A stretch of DNA of 16,884 bases from DATBLQ01 sp036555325 (GCA_036555325.1 DATBLQ010000041.1:1-16884), one strand, 5' to 3'; shown: positions 8,901 through 16,724, counted from the stretch's first letter. Numbers and translations are program-made. Notes: generated from the letters alone by a model not told the origin.

Positions 8901-10713
8901 AGCTGAAGAGACCGGTGATGCCATAGAGCGAAACGTTGGAGAAAATGGGGATACCCGTTGGAAGGCTGGCAGCGAGATCGACGAAGAAGAACGGAAACGA
9001 AGCCCCGACGGGTGGCTCGGCCTGGCCCACCACCAGGCGTCCCTGAACGCCGAGTTTGATAGCTTCGATGTTGACTTCTACGGCGCCGGCAAATCCTTGA
9101 TCGCCGGTTGCAGGATCATCGAAAAAATCGAGAGCACCCTTAAAGGCGATCGCGCCAGGCTTACGAAAAGCAATTTCCACTCCTTGAAGACGGACATCAG
9201 AGCCGCCACCACCCTCCATCCATAGGTACTGGAGCTTCTTAAATTTCGCCGAGGCGCCGAGTTCGCCGACCAGTTCGACGCCGCCGGTGAAACCCACCCA
9301 GCTCTTTGTTGTACCGCCACTGTCTTCGCGCCCGAAGCCGATTTCGGCAAGCTCGACGTTGTAGCCTTCGAACTGGATCTTCTTTTTGCCCGGCAGGGTT
9401 AGCCAGCCGCCGTCGAGCACCACATCGCCACTGGAGGTAATGGAGAGACCATCCACTTTGATGGCATCGTCAGGCGCGGTTGAAATCGCATTGATATTAA
9501 GCGTGCCACTCGATTTCCAGACATATTCATCCTGTTTTTTCTCGATCGATAGCGCCTGAAGGTGATAAACGAGCACGCTTGGAATACTAAGATCGATGAG
9601 TGTGCCCGGCGTTGTCGGGTCGGGCGGCGATAGGGCCACCTTGAAAGTACCGTCGAGCGAGAGGGCCAGTGTGAGGCGGACATTCTCGGCCTTGAAGAAA
9701 GGAAATTCCGAGAGTACGCCGCCGACTTCCCCTGCCGTCATGCTGCCTTCAACCAAGGTGACGCACAATCGCTCGAGCTGAAAGTCAGAATCGAAGAGTG
9801 GCAGGGTCGGACCCGCACTCAAGTTGCCGCAGATGCTCCCGCTCACCCCGCCCGAGCCAATCGAGAACTCCGTTGCAGTGATGCCCGCCATCTGCGGCGG
9901 TGGCGGCGATGCTCCTTCCCCAGCCTCGACGCGCGGCACGTCAAGGCCATTGACGAAATTGATGGCGAGCTTTGCAAATCGCACGCCCACCCAGGTTGGT
10001 GGCAAGCCCCCAGCAGAGGAAGAACGCGACAAATCGATCTCGGCGTCTTCGATCTCGAGTACGATTCCCGTATCGCCGATTTCCACCGGCGTGTTCAGGC
10101 CCAGTTTCGGTCGCAGGCCACCAGCATCAAGCAACTGGATGTCCGGCTCCCCTTCCCACGAATACGTGACCTGAATGCGAAGCCCTGCCGCGACCTCAAT
10201 GCGAGGCTCGGGTGCAGAACTGGTATAGGGTTGGTAGTTGCCCGGCTGTACCGGTTTTAAGACATCAGCGGCAAATTCGATCGCAACTTGTTTGTCGGCC
10301 GGTAGTATTGTGAGCATGAATGGGAAATTCTCTGCGGGATCCTCACTTGGTTCCTCGCGCAGCTTGAGCTCGGTTCTAAGATCGCCCTCGCCAAAGACGA
10401 TCTTCAGCACTTCCTCAAGCCCAGGAATTTTGAGCACGAACCCTTGCACCACAGCCAGATCGAGGGTCATGGTCGCGCCGATGTCCTTACCCGCAGGGTT
10501 CTTGATCTCCTGGTAAAGGAATGTTTTAACCCGCAGGCGCTCCTCAATGGGTGGCCCACCATCAGCTTCAGGCTGGATGGCGTCCTGGGGGAACTGCGAT
10601 GTGTCGAGCTGCGAGGAAAGGGGCGGATGGTAATCGGCGTAAGTGTTGGGCGCTGCTGCAAGCGCAAACGTCATTGCAGCGAGGCCAATAAGCACTTTAG
10701 CGCAAGCCTTCAT
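5998..10713 (-). CDS. D: giant exported beta-rich protein of unknown function
   Basis: A 1571-residue protein with a Sec signal peptide (MKACAKVLIG... ending TYA, likely cut after A26). I chose the ATG at 10713 because AAGGA lies about 5 nt upstream and the signal peptide starts there. The frame is open to 10767, but that would prepend 18 residues not typical of a signal. The start lies 17 nt inside the end of gene C. Residues 50-900 alternate short amphipathic strands with Gly and Asp turns (for example GVELVGELGASAKFKKLQYL near 478-497), like long repetitive beta-sheet proteins. There may be similarity to the large bacterial domains of unknown function catalogued as DUF6603, but this is from memory and weak. 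Residues 900-1571 look like several beta-sandwich modules, including a compact RPHYRGYDVGLRFNEAY block (1174-1190). No catalytic motif was seen. Probably a structural, binding or lipid-contacting component; function unknown. Confidence 0.9.
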   Translation of the reverse strand: MKACAKVLIGLAAMTFALAAAPNTYADYHPPLSSQLDTSQFPQDAIQPEADGGPPIEERLRVKTFLYQEIKNPAGKDIGATMTLDLAVVQGFVLKIPGLEEVLKIVFGEGDLRTELKLREEPSEDPAENFPFMLTILPADKQVAIEFAADVLKPVQPGNYQPYTSSAPEPRIEVAAGLRIQVTYSWEGEPDIQLLDAGGLRPKLGLNTPVEIGDTGIVLEIEDAEIDLSRSSSAGGLPPTWVGVRFAKLAINFVNGLDVPRVEAGEGASPPPPQMAGITATEFSIGSGGVSGSICGNLSAGPTLPLFDSDFQLERLCVTLVEGSMTAGEVGGVLSEFPFFKAENVRLTLALSLDGTFKVALSPPDPTTPGTLIDLSIPSVLVYHLQALSIEKKQDEYVWKSSGTLNINAISTAPDDAIKVDGLSITSSGDVVLDGGWLTLPGKKKIQFEGYNVELAEIGFGREDSGGTTKSWVGFTGGVELVGELGASAKFKKLQYLWMEGGGGSDVRLQGVEIAFRKPGAIAFKGALDFFDDPATGDQGFAGAVEVNIEAIKLGVQGRLVVGQAEPPVGASFPFFFVDLAASLPTGIPIFSNVSLYGITGLFSYQMMPNIVAFTTPVQWFHAHLAATNVLAGAPPPWRTQLDALAFGAGGIFGTTSDDGFVVNAKLAVMISLPGPVVMLNGAANIVKERGQLVDTASVPNFTALAIFDGSLNTFLINIGAYYSVVDLIEVQGEAEAFFNLSNPNDWHLWLGKDQPEERRIRAEVLSFLKANTYLMIDPSSTKQGASAGYEGRWKFGPLRVVLVAMFGYDISLFYRPIHVWGQVGVGGEFELSAFGIGIGLAANATLDGQTPHPFELEGIFHVKIKLPWPLPDPEATVKLRWEEDRPKLPVSEFVSALAVEPRKGGPNIWPDTISLSGDTARGSPPPAVGLSELCSPGTSIPIGDLQDIRCSKPLVPLDVLAVAAFQREANDINNLGFGNPYNSAAPKRDEIGDTHFQYDLNAFELVQAEKNGATLNFDIPLTDLYGAWPAIAGGVDPAALYLRILSRNPVDIYKYSHYLFYENGTKGWTEWAIDQYSPYYCFDYRRDPYGQQKILSATGTHGWKCPVPPGLLSGLDFILPPYSAFRLTVDTDVARDTSGPDRIYRNYVIFHTEGPPLALDPYVEVTIPASDRRPHYRGYDVGLRFNEAYMDLLYRREGQLFQVQVLDDNDQPVRSADADLIIHTEWDEAATHVPRATEDDWLQFLREHGVPVDAMVPKDDRVFGRISLPDALRGGERYKVRVWFEDERLATDTRLADSAWLQTNPVRFHTGNRAVVYEFPLLTSRFTTFDELIQSYPGNYVDLPVAAFSAAQIATLAATAAAPVSAFPPTLDNTHGTELGHYLRHALSPSGPEDVPWPRVEEWLRRAPGYNDKPQRMTDDQRRVLTDNWNGALGAYEAIDAALGADTVRQPLPERLEVHPLKHAGETTGFLVEAPESLDFTRISLGVWSAGLGIVRPTIIPNRDNTRFFIFRSSSGSTQPWPDDVYSIFFVFDRVVSDRYPVLRRADTAGYELSVIVINLPGDRFVAEAP

Positions 10714-11671
10714 ATTCCTTCTGCCACTCCTGCTCATAGGCTTTCTGAAGGTCGGGGTCGGTAGCATCAGTTGATTGGGCTAGGGTGCTGGCGGGAAGCC
10801 GAATGAGTCCCTGCCGCTGCAGAATGCGGCTGAGTGCTCGGTCGAGGGCGTCTTCCACCCTTGGATCGAGCTTACGTTTGCGCATGTCGATGAGGGCTTG
10901 GCGGCTCTGTTCACTACCGATTTCCCCCAGAACTTCGAGTGCCGCCGTCTGAAAGTGCGGTGACGACTCCTTGTTCAGTCTATCAAGCAGTATGCGCTCC
11001 GCGGAGCGGTGAACATCCTTCGGAAGATCTGCGAGGGCGGCGAGAATGAGACCTTTCATTGGATCTGTTTCACTCGCGGCGCCGCGAGAGGCGAGGATTT
11101 CAGTAAGCGAAATGGCGGCACCGCGTTGCGCAAGGCCCCGGGTTGCTTTCTCAAGCAGCTCTGGCTCCTGGCGAACATCTGAGGCAGCGAACAACAAAGC
11201 ATCCGCCGCTGCTTGCGAGTTGATCGCAATCAGCTGGTCGACAGCAACCTCGGCAAGTGCGTCATTTAGCGGATAGAGGAGCCGCTCTGCCCAAAAGTAG
11301 CTATGGCGGTCACTGTCGAGTTCACGTACATCAGGTGAGTAAACCGGACCGAGAATGGTCTGTCGGCCTTGGCCGGCATCATCGACTCTTGCCTGCCAGC
11401 GGGCATACTGGCCTGCATTTGATAGATGGTCATCGAGCATGCGCTCTACGAAGGCACGGCGTGTTCCAGGGGATTCAGTGCGCTCGCGCAACGCTCTCAA
11501 CGCTGATTCGGGATTGCCCTGCAACTCTGCAATGCCTGACCAGTAGTCCACTTGCCCGGAGAGCATACCCTCGACCGTAGCCGCTTCCTGCGGGCCGGCG
11601 AGTCCGCCATCGCAGGCGGCGATCATAAGCGCGGCAACGCATGCGATGATGATGCTCGCTATGCGACTCAT
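10697..11671 (-). CDS. C: HEAT-like helical lipoprotein, probable inner-membrane retention
   Basis: A 324-residue lipoprotein. The signal MSRIASIIIACVAALMIAAC ends in a lipobox (IAAC, C20). The residue after the cysteine is Asp, the classical Lol-avoidance signal that keeps lipoproteins in the inner membrane of enterobacteria. Residues 137-287 are a run of paired amphipathic helices (VAVDQLIAINSQAAADALL; FQTAALEVLGEIGSEQSRQA) typical of HEAT/Armadillo-like alpha-solenoids, which usually bind proteins. Residues 290-324 form a charged tail ending EWQKEYEGLR. The ATG at 11671 shares ATGA with the stop of gene B and has GGTGG just upstream. An ATG at 11683 and a longer open frame to 11755 exist but lack a ribosome-binding site. 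Likely an adaptor between the PAD and the large proteins, which is inference from fold and position. Confidence 0.88.
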   Translation of the reverse strand: MSRIASIIIACVAALMIAACDGGLAGPQEAATVEGMLSGQVDYWSGIAELQGNPESALRALRERTESPGTRRAFVERMLDDHLSNAGQYARWQARVDDAGQGRQTILGPVYSPDVRELDSDRHSYFWAERLLYPLNDALAEVAVDQLIAINSQAAADALLFAASDVRQEPELLEKATRGLAQRGAAISLTEILASRGAASETDPMKGLILAALADLPKDVHRSAERILLDRLNKESSPHFQTAALEVLGEIGSEQSRQALIDMRKRKLDPRVEDALDRALSRILQRQGLIRLPASTLAQSTDATDPDLQKAYEQEWQKEYEGLR

Positions 11672-14502
11672 GGTGTCCACCATGGCCGTGCGGTTGCTTT
11701 CGTCTGATTGGTGCCGCAATGAACCTCGCCCATCAGAATGTGGTAGACTTCCCAATCGTCGACAAAGCGAATCGCACCTAGGCCTGCAAGCCGAGCTGAG
11801 ATTAGTGTTTCATAAGGATCGGCGCCTCCGGTGCTCGGACCGTAAGGTTTGGGAACGAGAATCAGTGTGCCTCCGGAGTGCCGGAAAACTTGCAGATTGA
11901 CCGAAGCCGGCATAAACGACTCACCTCTACTGAGAACCCCGCCGACTCGCTTCACTTGGTAGATCATTGGCAGTCGGATGATGGTTGGACCGCCTGGCAA
12001 TCCGGCAAGCTGTGTGCGCATTGAAGGGACTGGTGGCCCATACAGTATCTTCGCGATGTCCGCTTGCTTGTCCCAAAAGGTTGGATTCGCAATGGCCGCG
12101 CGCAATTCACCTGCGGTATGTAGCGCCGGTATGAAGCGAATCTTTGGGCCGGGAAGTAATTTGGCAGCTTTACCTGCTGTGCCGTCAGGCCATGGATCCC
12201 AATCGAGCGAATCCTCGACAACCACGAATCGGTCGCCGGCCGTTGGCGTTACGAACCAAGTGTTGCGAACAAAGCGACTGCCCGGCCAAAATGGCACACT
12301 CGCTGCTGGTGGGGCCAACGAATCTCCAGGCGCTCTGCCGGCATTCGCAGCAGGAACGTCGCAACTATCACTAGTATCTGTGGCGGCACATCGAATCCAA
12401 TCCGGCGTATCCAGCCGCCATACGCGCACGATCCCGATTTTCCGGGGATTCATGGGGTCGATAGCCCCTAACTGCGCGACCTGGCCCTTGGCCGCACCAT
12501 CATAGAAGCGCAGAAACTGCCAAGCATGGCCGGCGGGCTTAGTGAAATCGAAAGCGTCTGAGGTAAGTGTGGCTGGACCGGTGGTGGCCGAAGCGACGGT
12601 GCCGTCACCATAACAACTCGGCAAACGGTCACGGGCAGCGCCTTGGCAATGCCAGAAAAGAGCCGCACGTACTGGAACAGCCGGTACGCCTAGGCCGATA
12701 CCGCCCGTCAGGAGGTCGCGCCCGAGAAGCACATCGGCCAGTGCGATCCGCTGACTGCCAGCGGAGCCCGGCACAACCGCCATGACCTCGTCAACATGCC
12801 CCACTGCGAGCCAACCAACATTGAGCTTGACAGCTGGCGCCTGGCGCGGCGCGCGCGCCTCAAGAAATGTGATGAGCGGCGGATCCATGTTGGCGCCAAG
12901 GATGATTTTGCCCGGTGAGCCCGCAGTAAACTGGGAGACTTCAAGATTGCCGCCATAGTTGCGCGACCGGAAGTCCACTCCTGCAAGGCCATGCGTGTCG
13001 ATCTCGGCCCGATCGGTGCCCACCGCAGGAAATGTTGTGTGGAAAAAAGCGCAGGTCTCCTCGGACGGCGAACAGGGCACCGCATTGCGTTTGAGATGAA
13101 TAACGACTTGACTCGTGCCGCGCGGCGCTCGCTGCCCGCATATCTCAACCTCGTCCTGTACCCACTGATCGCTTGTCGGAAATGATTGTCGTTCCCCGCC
13201 CGCGAGGTCGGCAGTCATTGTTGAGCGCAGGCGGGAATTGCTGACGGGACAGGCAGCCGTACCGCAGCTGATACTCTTCTCAGCGACAAGCGCTTGGCCG
13301 ATTGGCTCATCGTTCGCCTGGAGCAGCAATCGACCTGTGTGCAGGGCCACCCGATCGCATGCGGCGTCCAAGCGTGAGGCGGTGTGCATGACGCAGAGAA
13401 ACAAGTCGATCGGCTTGTCAAACTCACGCCCTTCGATGCCAAGTCGGAGTGTGGGGGCGACTGCCGCGAGGGCGGACACATCGATTTCCCGGACGGCAAT
13501 GCCGCTTACCGTCTGAGCGGTATCGGAGAGCTGAGCGCTGGGGGTCGTTAATCCTGAAAAGATCCGAAAATAATTTTGCTGAGCTACCGCAAAGCGGATG
13601 ACTGCTGACCAACCGGGCGAGGTGGACAAGGCAAGCGCGGCTGAGGGGATTTGCAGCTCGCTGATGTCTGCCTGGTCGTTGGCACAACGGATCAACTGTG
13701 ATGGCACGCCGGTATCGTCGTTGTCGGCGCGCCCTGGCACGCAATCGCGGTCGTTGTTGACGAACACGATCGCGCCTTGAGCCTCGCTCCAAACATGCTT
13801 ACTGGTCAAATCTGTGACCGGCTCGACTAGGGAGTTGCGGTCAGTGTCGGCGAATATCCGTGGTGTAAAACCTGTGCGCACATGGAACGTAGGGCAAACC
13901 TGCGTGCCGGACCAGTCGATGCATAGGCTGACGTCGCCTGGATCAACTCCCTCAATAAGTAACAATACGTCTGCAGCCTTGGCATCATTGATGAGCTGCG
14001 TGGCTACGGAAGGTGTGGTGGTGGCACTGGTAGTGGTCTCGAGGATGCGACTTGAGGCTGCGGGCGTTGCAGCTTTGCGAAACACATTGACGTTGCCCGA
14101 GCCGCCGCTCTTCTTCACATGCAGAAGGTCGCTAGCCGCCGGCGTAGAAGTTAAGCGCCGCACGATCAGGGTGGTCATCTGGCGCATGTCTGCTGTGCCA
14201 TTCACAATCGCGTCGGTATCATCGGCGCCGGCAGCCGCGTCTGAATCGTCGTTATTCTCGAAAATCAGAAGACCAGAACTCGCTAGGGCGGCTGGCGTAT
14301 GCTGGGGCGGCGAGTTGCTCCAGAGGTCTTCGGCGGGTTGAATGGCCACCGTCAAAGATCGCGACACGGGTAACTTGGCTCCACAGGCTGTAATACCAAG
14401 TGCGACGACAGAGACGATAACGCCCAGCAACGCGTGCCGTACGCCGTTGCGACATTTCGCGTTCACCCGCATGGCATGCTTAGTGATCGCCCACGCGTTC
14501 AT
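11668..14502 (-). CDS. B: protein-arginine deiminase (PAD) family lipoprotein
   Basis: A 944-residue lipoprotein homologous to animal peptidyl-arginine deiminases, which convert protein arginine to citrulline and release ammonia. The signal peptide ends in lipobox ITAC (C40), with Gly at +2. A middle-domain region (about 200-345) keeps the acidic segments ADTDRN (218-223) and GAIVFVNNDRD (243-253), which correspond to the calcium-binding middle domain of vertebrate PADs. The catalytic domain has DQWVQDEVEI (D450), GGNLEVS (517-523), WLAVGHVDE (H569, D571) and the C-terminal GEVHCGTN (C929), matching PAD4 Asp350, His471, Asp473 and Cys645. The D450-H569 spacing (119) is nearly that of PAD4 (121), but H569-C929 is 360 rather than 174, so about 186 residues are inserted, lying near 600-785. 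The ATG shares ATGA with the stop of gene A, with GGAG about 10 nt upstream. It is unrelated to the agmatine-deiminase-like PPAD of Porphyromonas. Substrates and calcium need are unknown. Confidence 0.96.
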   Translation of the reverse strand: MNAWAITKHAMRVNAKCRNGVRHALLGVIVSVVALGITACGAKLPVSRSLTVAIQPAEDLWSNSPPQHTPAALASSGLLIFENNDDSDAAAGADDTDAIVNGTADMRQMTTLIVRRLTSTPAASDLLHVKKSGGSGNVNVFRKAATPAASSRILETTTSATTTPSVATQLINDAKAADVLLLIEGVDPGDVSLCIDWSGTQVCPTFHVRTGFTPRIFADTDRNSLVEPVTDLTSKHVWSEAQGAIVFVNNDRDCVPGRADNDDTGVPSQLIRCANDQADISELQIPSAALALSTSPGWSAVIRFAVAQQNYFRIFSGLTTPSAQLSDTAQTVSGIAVREIDVSALAAVAPTLRLGIEGREFDKPIDLFLCVMHTASRLDAACDRVALHTGRLLLQANDEPIGQALVAEKSISCGTAACPVSNSRLRSTMTADLAGGERQSFPTSDQWVQDEVEICGQRAPRGTSQVVIHLKRNAVPCSPSEETCAFFHTTFPAVGTDRAEIDTHGLAGVDFRSRNYGGNLEVSQFTAGSPGKIILGANMDPPLITFLEARAPRQAPAVKLNVGWLAVGHVDEVMAVVPGSAGSQRIALADVLLGRDLLTGGIGLGVPAVPVRAALFWHCQGAARDRLPSCYGDGTVASATTGPATLTSDAFDFTKPAGHAWQFLRFYDGAAKGQVAQLGAIDPMNPRKIGIVRVWRLDTPDWIRCAATDTSDSCDVPAANAGRAPGDSLAPPAASVPFWPGSRFVRNTWFVTPTAGDRFVVVEDSLDWDPWPDGTAGKAAKLLPGPKIRFIPALHTAGELRAAIANPTFWDKQADIAKILYGPPVPSMRTQLAGLPGGPTIIRLPMIYQVKRVGGVLSRGESFMPASVNLQVFRHSGGTLILVPKPYGPSTGGADPYETLISARLAGLGAIRFVDDWEVYHILMGEVHCGTNQTKATARPWWTP

Positions 14503-16550
14503 GGGGGTGGTTCTCCATTGAGTCGAACAACGCCGCCGGGAACGATATGGACGGCCATAAGATCAGTGCCATGGGGTCCAGCAACTGCGGCATTCGTCAC
14601 GAAAACGAGCTGTCGACTGCCGGGTCCACTATTGCGATAGACTGCCAACCCTGCTTCATCGCCAATATGAGTAAGTGATAGCGGACGTACATCGAGCGAA
14701 TTACCTTCATTGTCCAGGGTGGCGACGTCGACTGGGATAGCGGAGGGCGGAGGTGTTCCCGGCTCAGGCTCTATGCGCCATTCGACATAAACGCGATTGA
14801 AAGCCGGCGTAGCATCCACATCGGCGGCATCGGTTGAAGTCACAAGGGGGATGTCCGTCAGTGGTTGGAATTCGTCATCGACGATCTGCCCGTAGCGCAC
14901 ATTCTCGGTGATTCGAAACGACACCGGCAGCGTTTCGTCGAAAGGCGGCGTGGCGCTCGGCGTCCTTACTCGTGCCGTACCGGACACCAACCCGCCGCGA
15001 GCGTAGAGCATGTTAGGTGCTTCAAGAATGGCATCAGCGGGCAATACTGCGCCTACGCGAATGGCGAGGTTCGCGCCGTCAATAACGTCAACTTTCGCAG
15101 GAGGATAGGTTAAGGTGACAGACGGGGTTGAAGGCAGTGGCGCGCCGTTGCGATCTTCGCCGTCTGGATCGAACGTCCCATTGAATTCCACTGAGGTATC
15201 ACCGGCAAGGAAAGCATCCGACCGCAATAACGCGCGCAGCGTCACGCGGCTGCCGATTGGCCCTTGCGTTGGATTATATGTCACTTGCGCGCTACCCGGG
15301 GCATCCGATCCTGAAAGGGCGAAGCGAATCGTGCGAGAAGAGGCCGGAAGCGGCGCATTCACTGCGTCGAGCGCCGTAATAGTGACCTCGTAATCACCTG
15401 CAGGAAATCGAGGTTCGCTATCAATAACCTCAGTCAGATCTAAACTCCACGATGCAGGAGCTGACAGGCCATTGTAGGCTATTTGGTCATCCTCGAGCGG
15501 CGGGCGAACGCCATTCCAGGCGAGAAGTGGATAAAATGTGTTTGTAGTTGGATCGCTGACGGCGCTTGCTGAAGTGCTATACATGCTGCTGGCGAGTGCT
15601 GTCGCCTGCGACGCATCAAAGAGATTGATAAGAGCTTTGCCTTTTGATTTGAGATCCGAGCTAACGACGCTCGTGCCTGAGCGCGTAACGCGCTTCAGCT
15701 CGTAGGAGAATCCATACGGTATGATAATTTGTGCAGCAGATTGTGTTCGCTCTGTGCTACGAATAGCAACACGCAGGGTCTGGCGAGGCAATGTGCCAGC
15801 ATCGTCTGCTACCGGTGTGTGCGGCACCGCATCGCCGAATGTCCCGTCCGCGGAGGTATGCAGAATGATTTCATCTACTGTAGGAGCCACTGCATCGAGA
15901 CTAGAAGGCGGCGAAAGCGCGCCGGCAAGGTAAGGCATTGGATTGACGTAAAGACGTGTTGCGCCGTCGTTTTCCTCGATGTAGGCAGCGAAGTGCAACT
16001 TGCCACCGTCTGCAGCGCCAAGTTCAGTCGACTGCGTGAAATCGGCCGCATCTGCCTCAACATCGAGACGACGGAAACCCTCTTCGTTGTTCATAAACCG
16101 GTCACGAGCGGCGGCTGGATCGTCGGGTTGCACTTCGCCATATCGTGTAGCGATATCGTCGCGAAGAGCTGGCACATCGATATTGCAGAGCACTAAGGTT
16201 AATGCCCCGGGCTTCGGCAACGCTTCAAGTCTGCTCGTGTCGTTGTCTGTGCTGAAGTATTTTTTCGGACGCAGCAATAGACACTGCTGCAGTCCGTCGA
16301 AGCTGCCCCGGTACTCAATCGTCCCGGCGGTGGGGGTGAATATGGTGGCAGGCGTGAGGCTTAGAATAATGTAGTGGCTAATTTTTAGTGCCCCGCCATC
16401 GTCGTAAAGCTGGCCGAATGTGCGTTCTACCGTGACGCCAGACGGAAAAAAGTTATGCAGCTCAGGCTTTGTACAGCCACTAATCGTGAGAACGCAGAGT
16501 GGCAGCACCACCTGGCGCCAATCTCGGAAGCCCGCCGCTTGACGGACCAT
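14499..16550 (-). CDS. A: Ig/TIG-like lipoprotein, first gene of the operon
   Basis: A 683-residue lipoprotein of unknown function. The ATG at 16550 is preceded by GGGGAG at about 9 nt and starts a compact signal peptide (MVRQAAGFRDWRQVVLPLCV) with lipobox ISGC (C26), Thr at +2. The frame is open to a TTG at 16664, but the 38 extra residues would spoil the signal. Residues 220-412 look like a beta-sandwich ending in an Ig-like strand pattern (FPAGDYEVTITALDAVN, 382-398). Residues 422-505 resemble an IPT/TIG fold (YNPTQGPIGSRVTLRALL, DTSVEFNGTF). Residues 520-683 form another beta-rich module. No catalytic motif was found. The gene overlaps the PAD gene by 4 nt (ATGA) and is therefore probably co-translated with it. 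A role in carrying, presenting or anchoring the PAD or its target at the envelope is inference. Confidence 0.9.
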   Translation of the reverse strand: MVRQAAGFRDWRQVVLPLCVLTISGCTKPELHNFFPSGVTVERTFGQLYDDGGALKISHYIILSLTPATIFTPTAGTIEYRGSFDGLQQCLLLRPKKYFSTDNDTSRLEALPKPGALTLVLCNIDVPALRDDIATRYGEVQPDDPAAARDRFMNNEEGFRRLDVEADAADFTQSTELGAADGGKLHFAAYIEENDGATRLYVNPMPYLAGALSPPSSLDAVAPTVDEIILHTSADGTFGDAVPHTPVADDAGTLPRQTLRVAIRSTERTQSAAQIIIPYGFSYELKRVTRSGTSVVSSDLKSKGKALINLFDASQATALASSMYSTSASAVSDPTTNTFYPLLAWNGVRPPLEDDQIAYNGLSAPASWSLDLTEVIDSEPRFPAGDYEVTITALDAVNAPLPASSRTIRFALSGSDAPGSAQVTYNPTQGPIGSRVTLRALLRSDAFLAGDTSVEFNGTFDPDGEDRNGAPLPSTPSVTLTYPPAKVDVIDGANLAIRVGAVLPADAILEAPNMLYARGGLVSGTARVRTPSATPPFDETLPVSFRITENVRYGQIVDDEFQPLTDIPLVTSTDAADVDATPAFNRVYVEWRIEPEPGTPPPSAIPVDVATLDNEGNSLDVRPLSLTHIGDEAGLAVYRNSGPGSRQLVFVTNAAVAGPHGTDLMAVHIVPGGVVRLNGEPPP

Positions 16551-16691
16551 GCGAACAATCTCCCCGAGTCGAGTCGAGAGACGTATTGTTGTCCGTGCGC
16601 CGTCAGCAGTAATTGTGTAGCACAGCGTTGGGAAAGTCGACAATCTGCTTGGATCAATCAACAAAAGACTTAACAGTATTTATTCTAACTA

Positions 16692-16724
16692 AATTGCGTA
16701 CAGGCGTTGTTAGTACGCTCAATT
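16692..16724. promoter_or_regulatory. Long dyad at the putative start of the operon
   Basis: AATTGCGTAC (16692-16701) is the reverse complement of GTACGC (16713-16718) plus AATT (16721-16724), giving ten pairs broken by a 2-nt bulge (TC, 16719-16720) around an 11-nt centre. It lies at and just downstream of the candidate -10, so it may be a repressor operator or a hairpin at the 5' end of the transcript. Confidence 0.4.

Noticed and set aside
8470..9225. 251-codon open frame on the plus strand inside gene D
   Set aside because: It is antisense to a long continuous gene, shows no recognisable family, and arises from the codon bias of the minus-strand gene. The same holds for 7408-8103 plus, 5304-6026 minus and 1863-2318 minus.
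2555..10713. Contractile injection system or phage tail cluster, suggested by the giant beta-rich proteins
   Set aside because: No sheath, tube, baseplate, spike or AAA ATPase gene is present, and the large proteins carry signal peptides or membrane spans, unlike tail proteins.
10714..10767. Upstream start for gene D at 10767
   Set aside because: The added 18 residues are not signal-like; the ATG at 10713 has AAGGA at proper spacing and begins the signal peptide.
11672..11755. Upstream starts for gene C (11755, 11683)
   Set aside because: The ATG at 11671 overlaps the previous stop as ATGA, has GGTGG upstream and begins a 20-residue signal with lipobox. The others lack a ribosome-binding site and would lengthen the signal region.
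14499..16550. Gene A as a degenerate M23 (lysostaphin-like) peptidase
   Set aside because: The FGQLYDDGG...ISHY region vaguely recalls M23 sequences, but the HxxxD and HxH zinc motifs are absent.
16551..16664. Upstream extension of gene A to a TTG at 16664
   Set aside because: It would place 38 residues in front of a good lipoprotein signal; the ATG at 16550 has a GGGGAG ribosome-binding site and gives a normal 26-residue signal.
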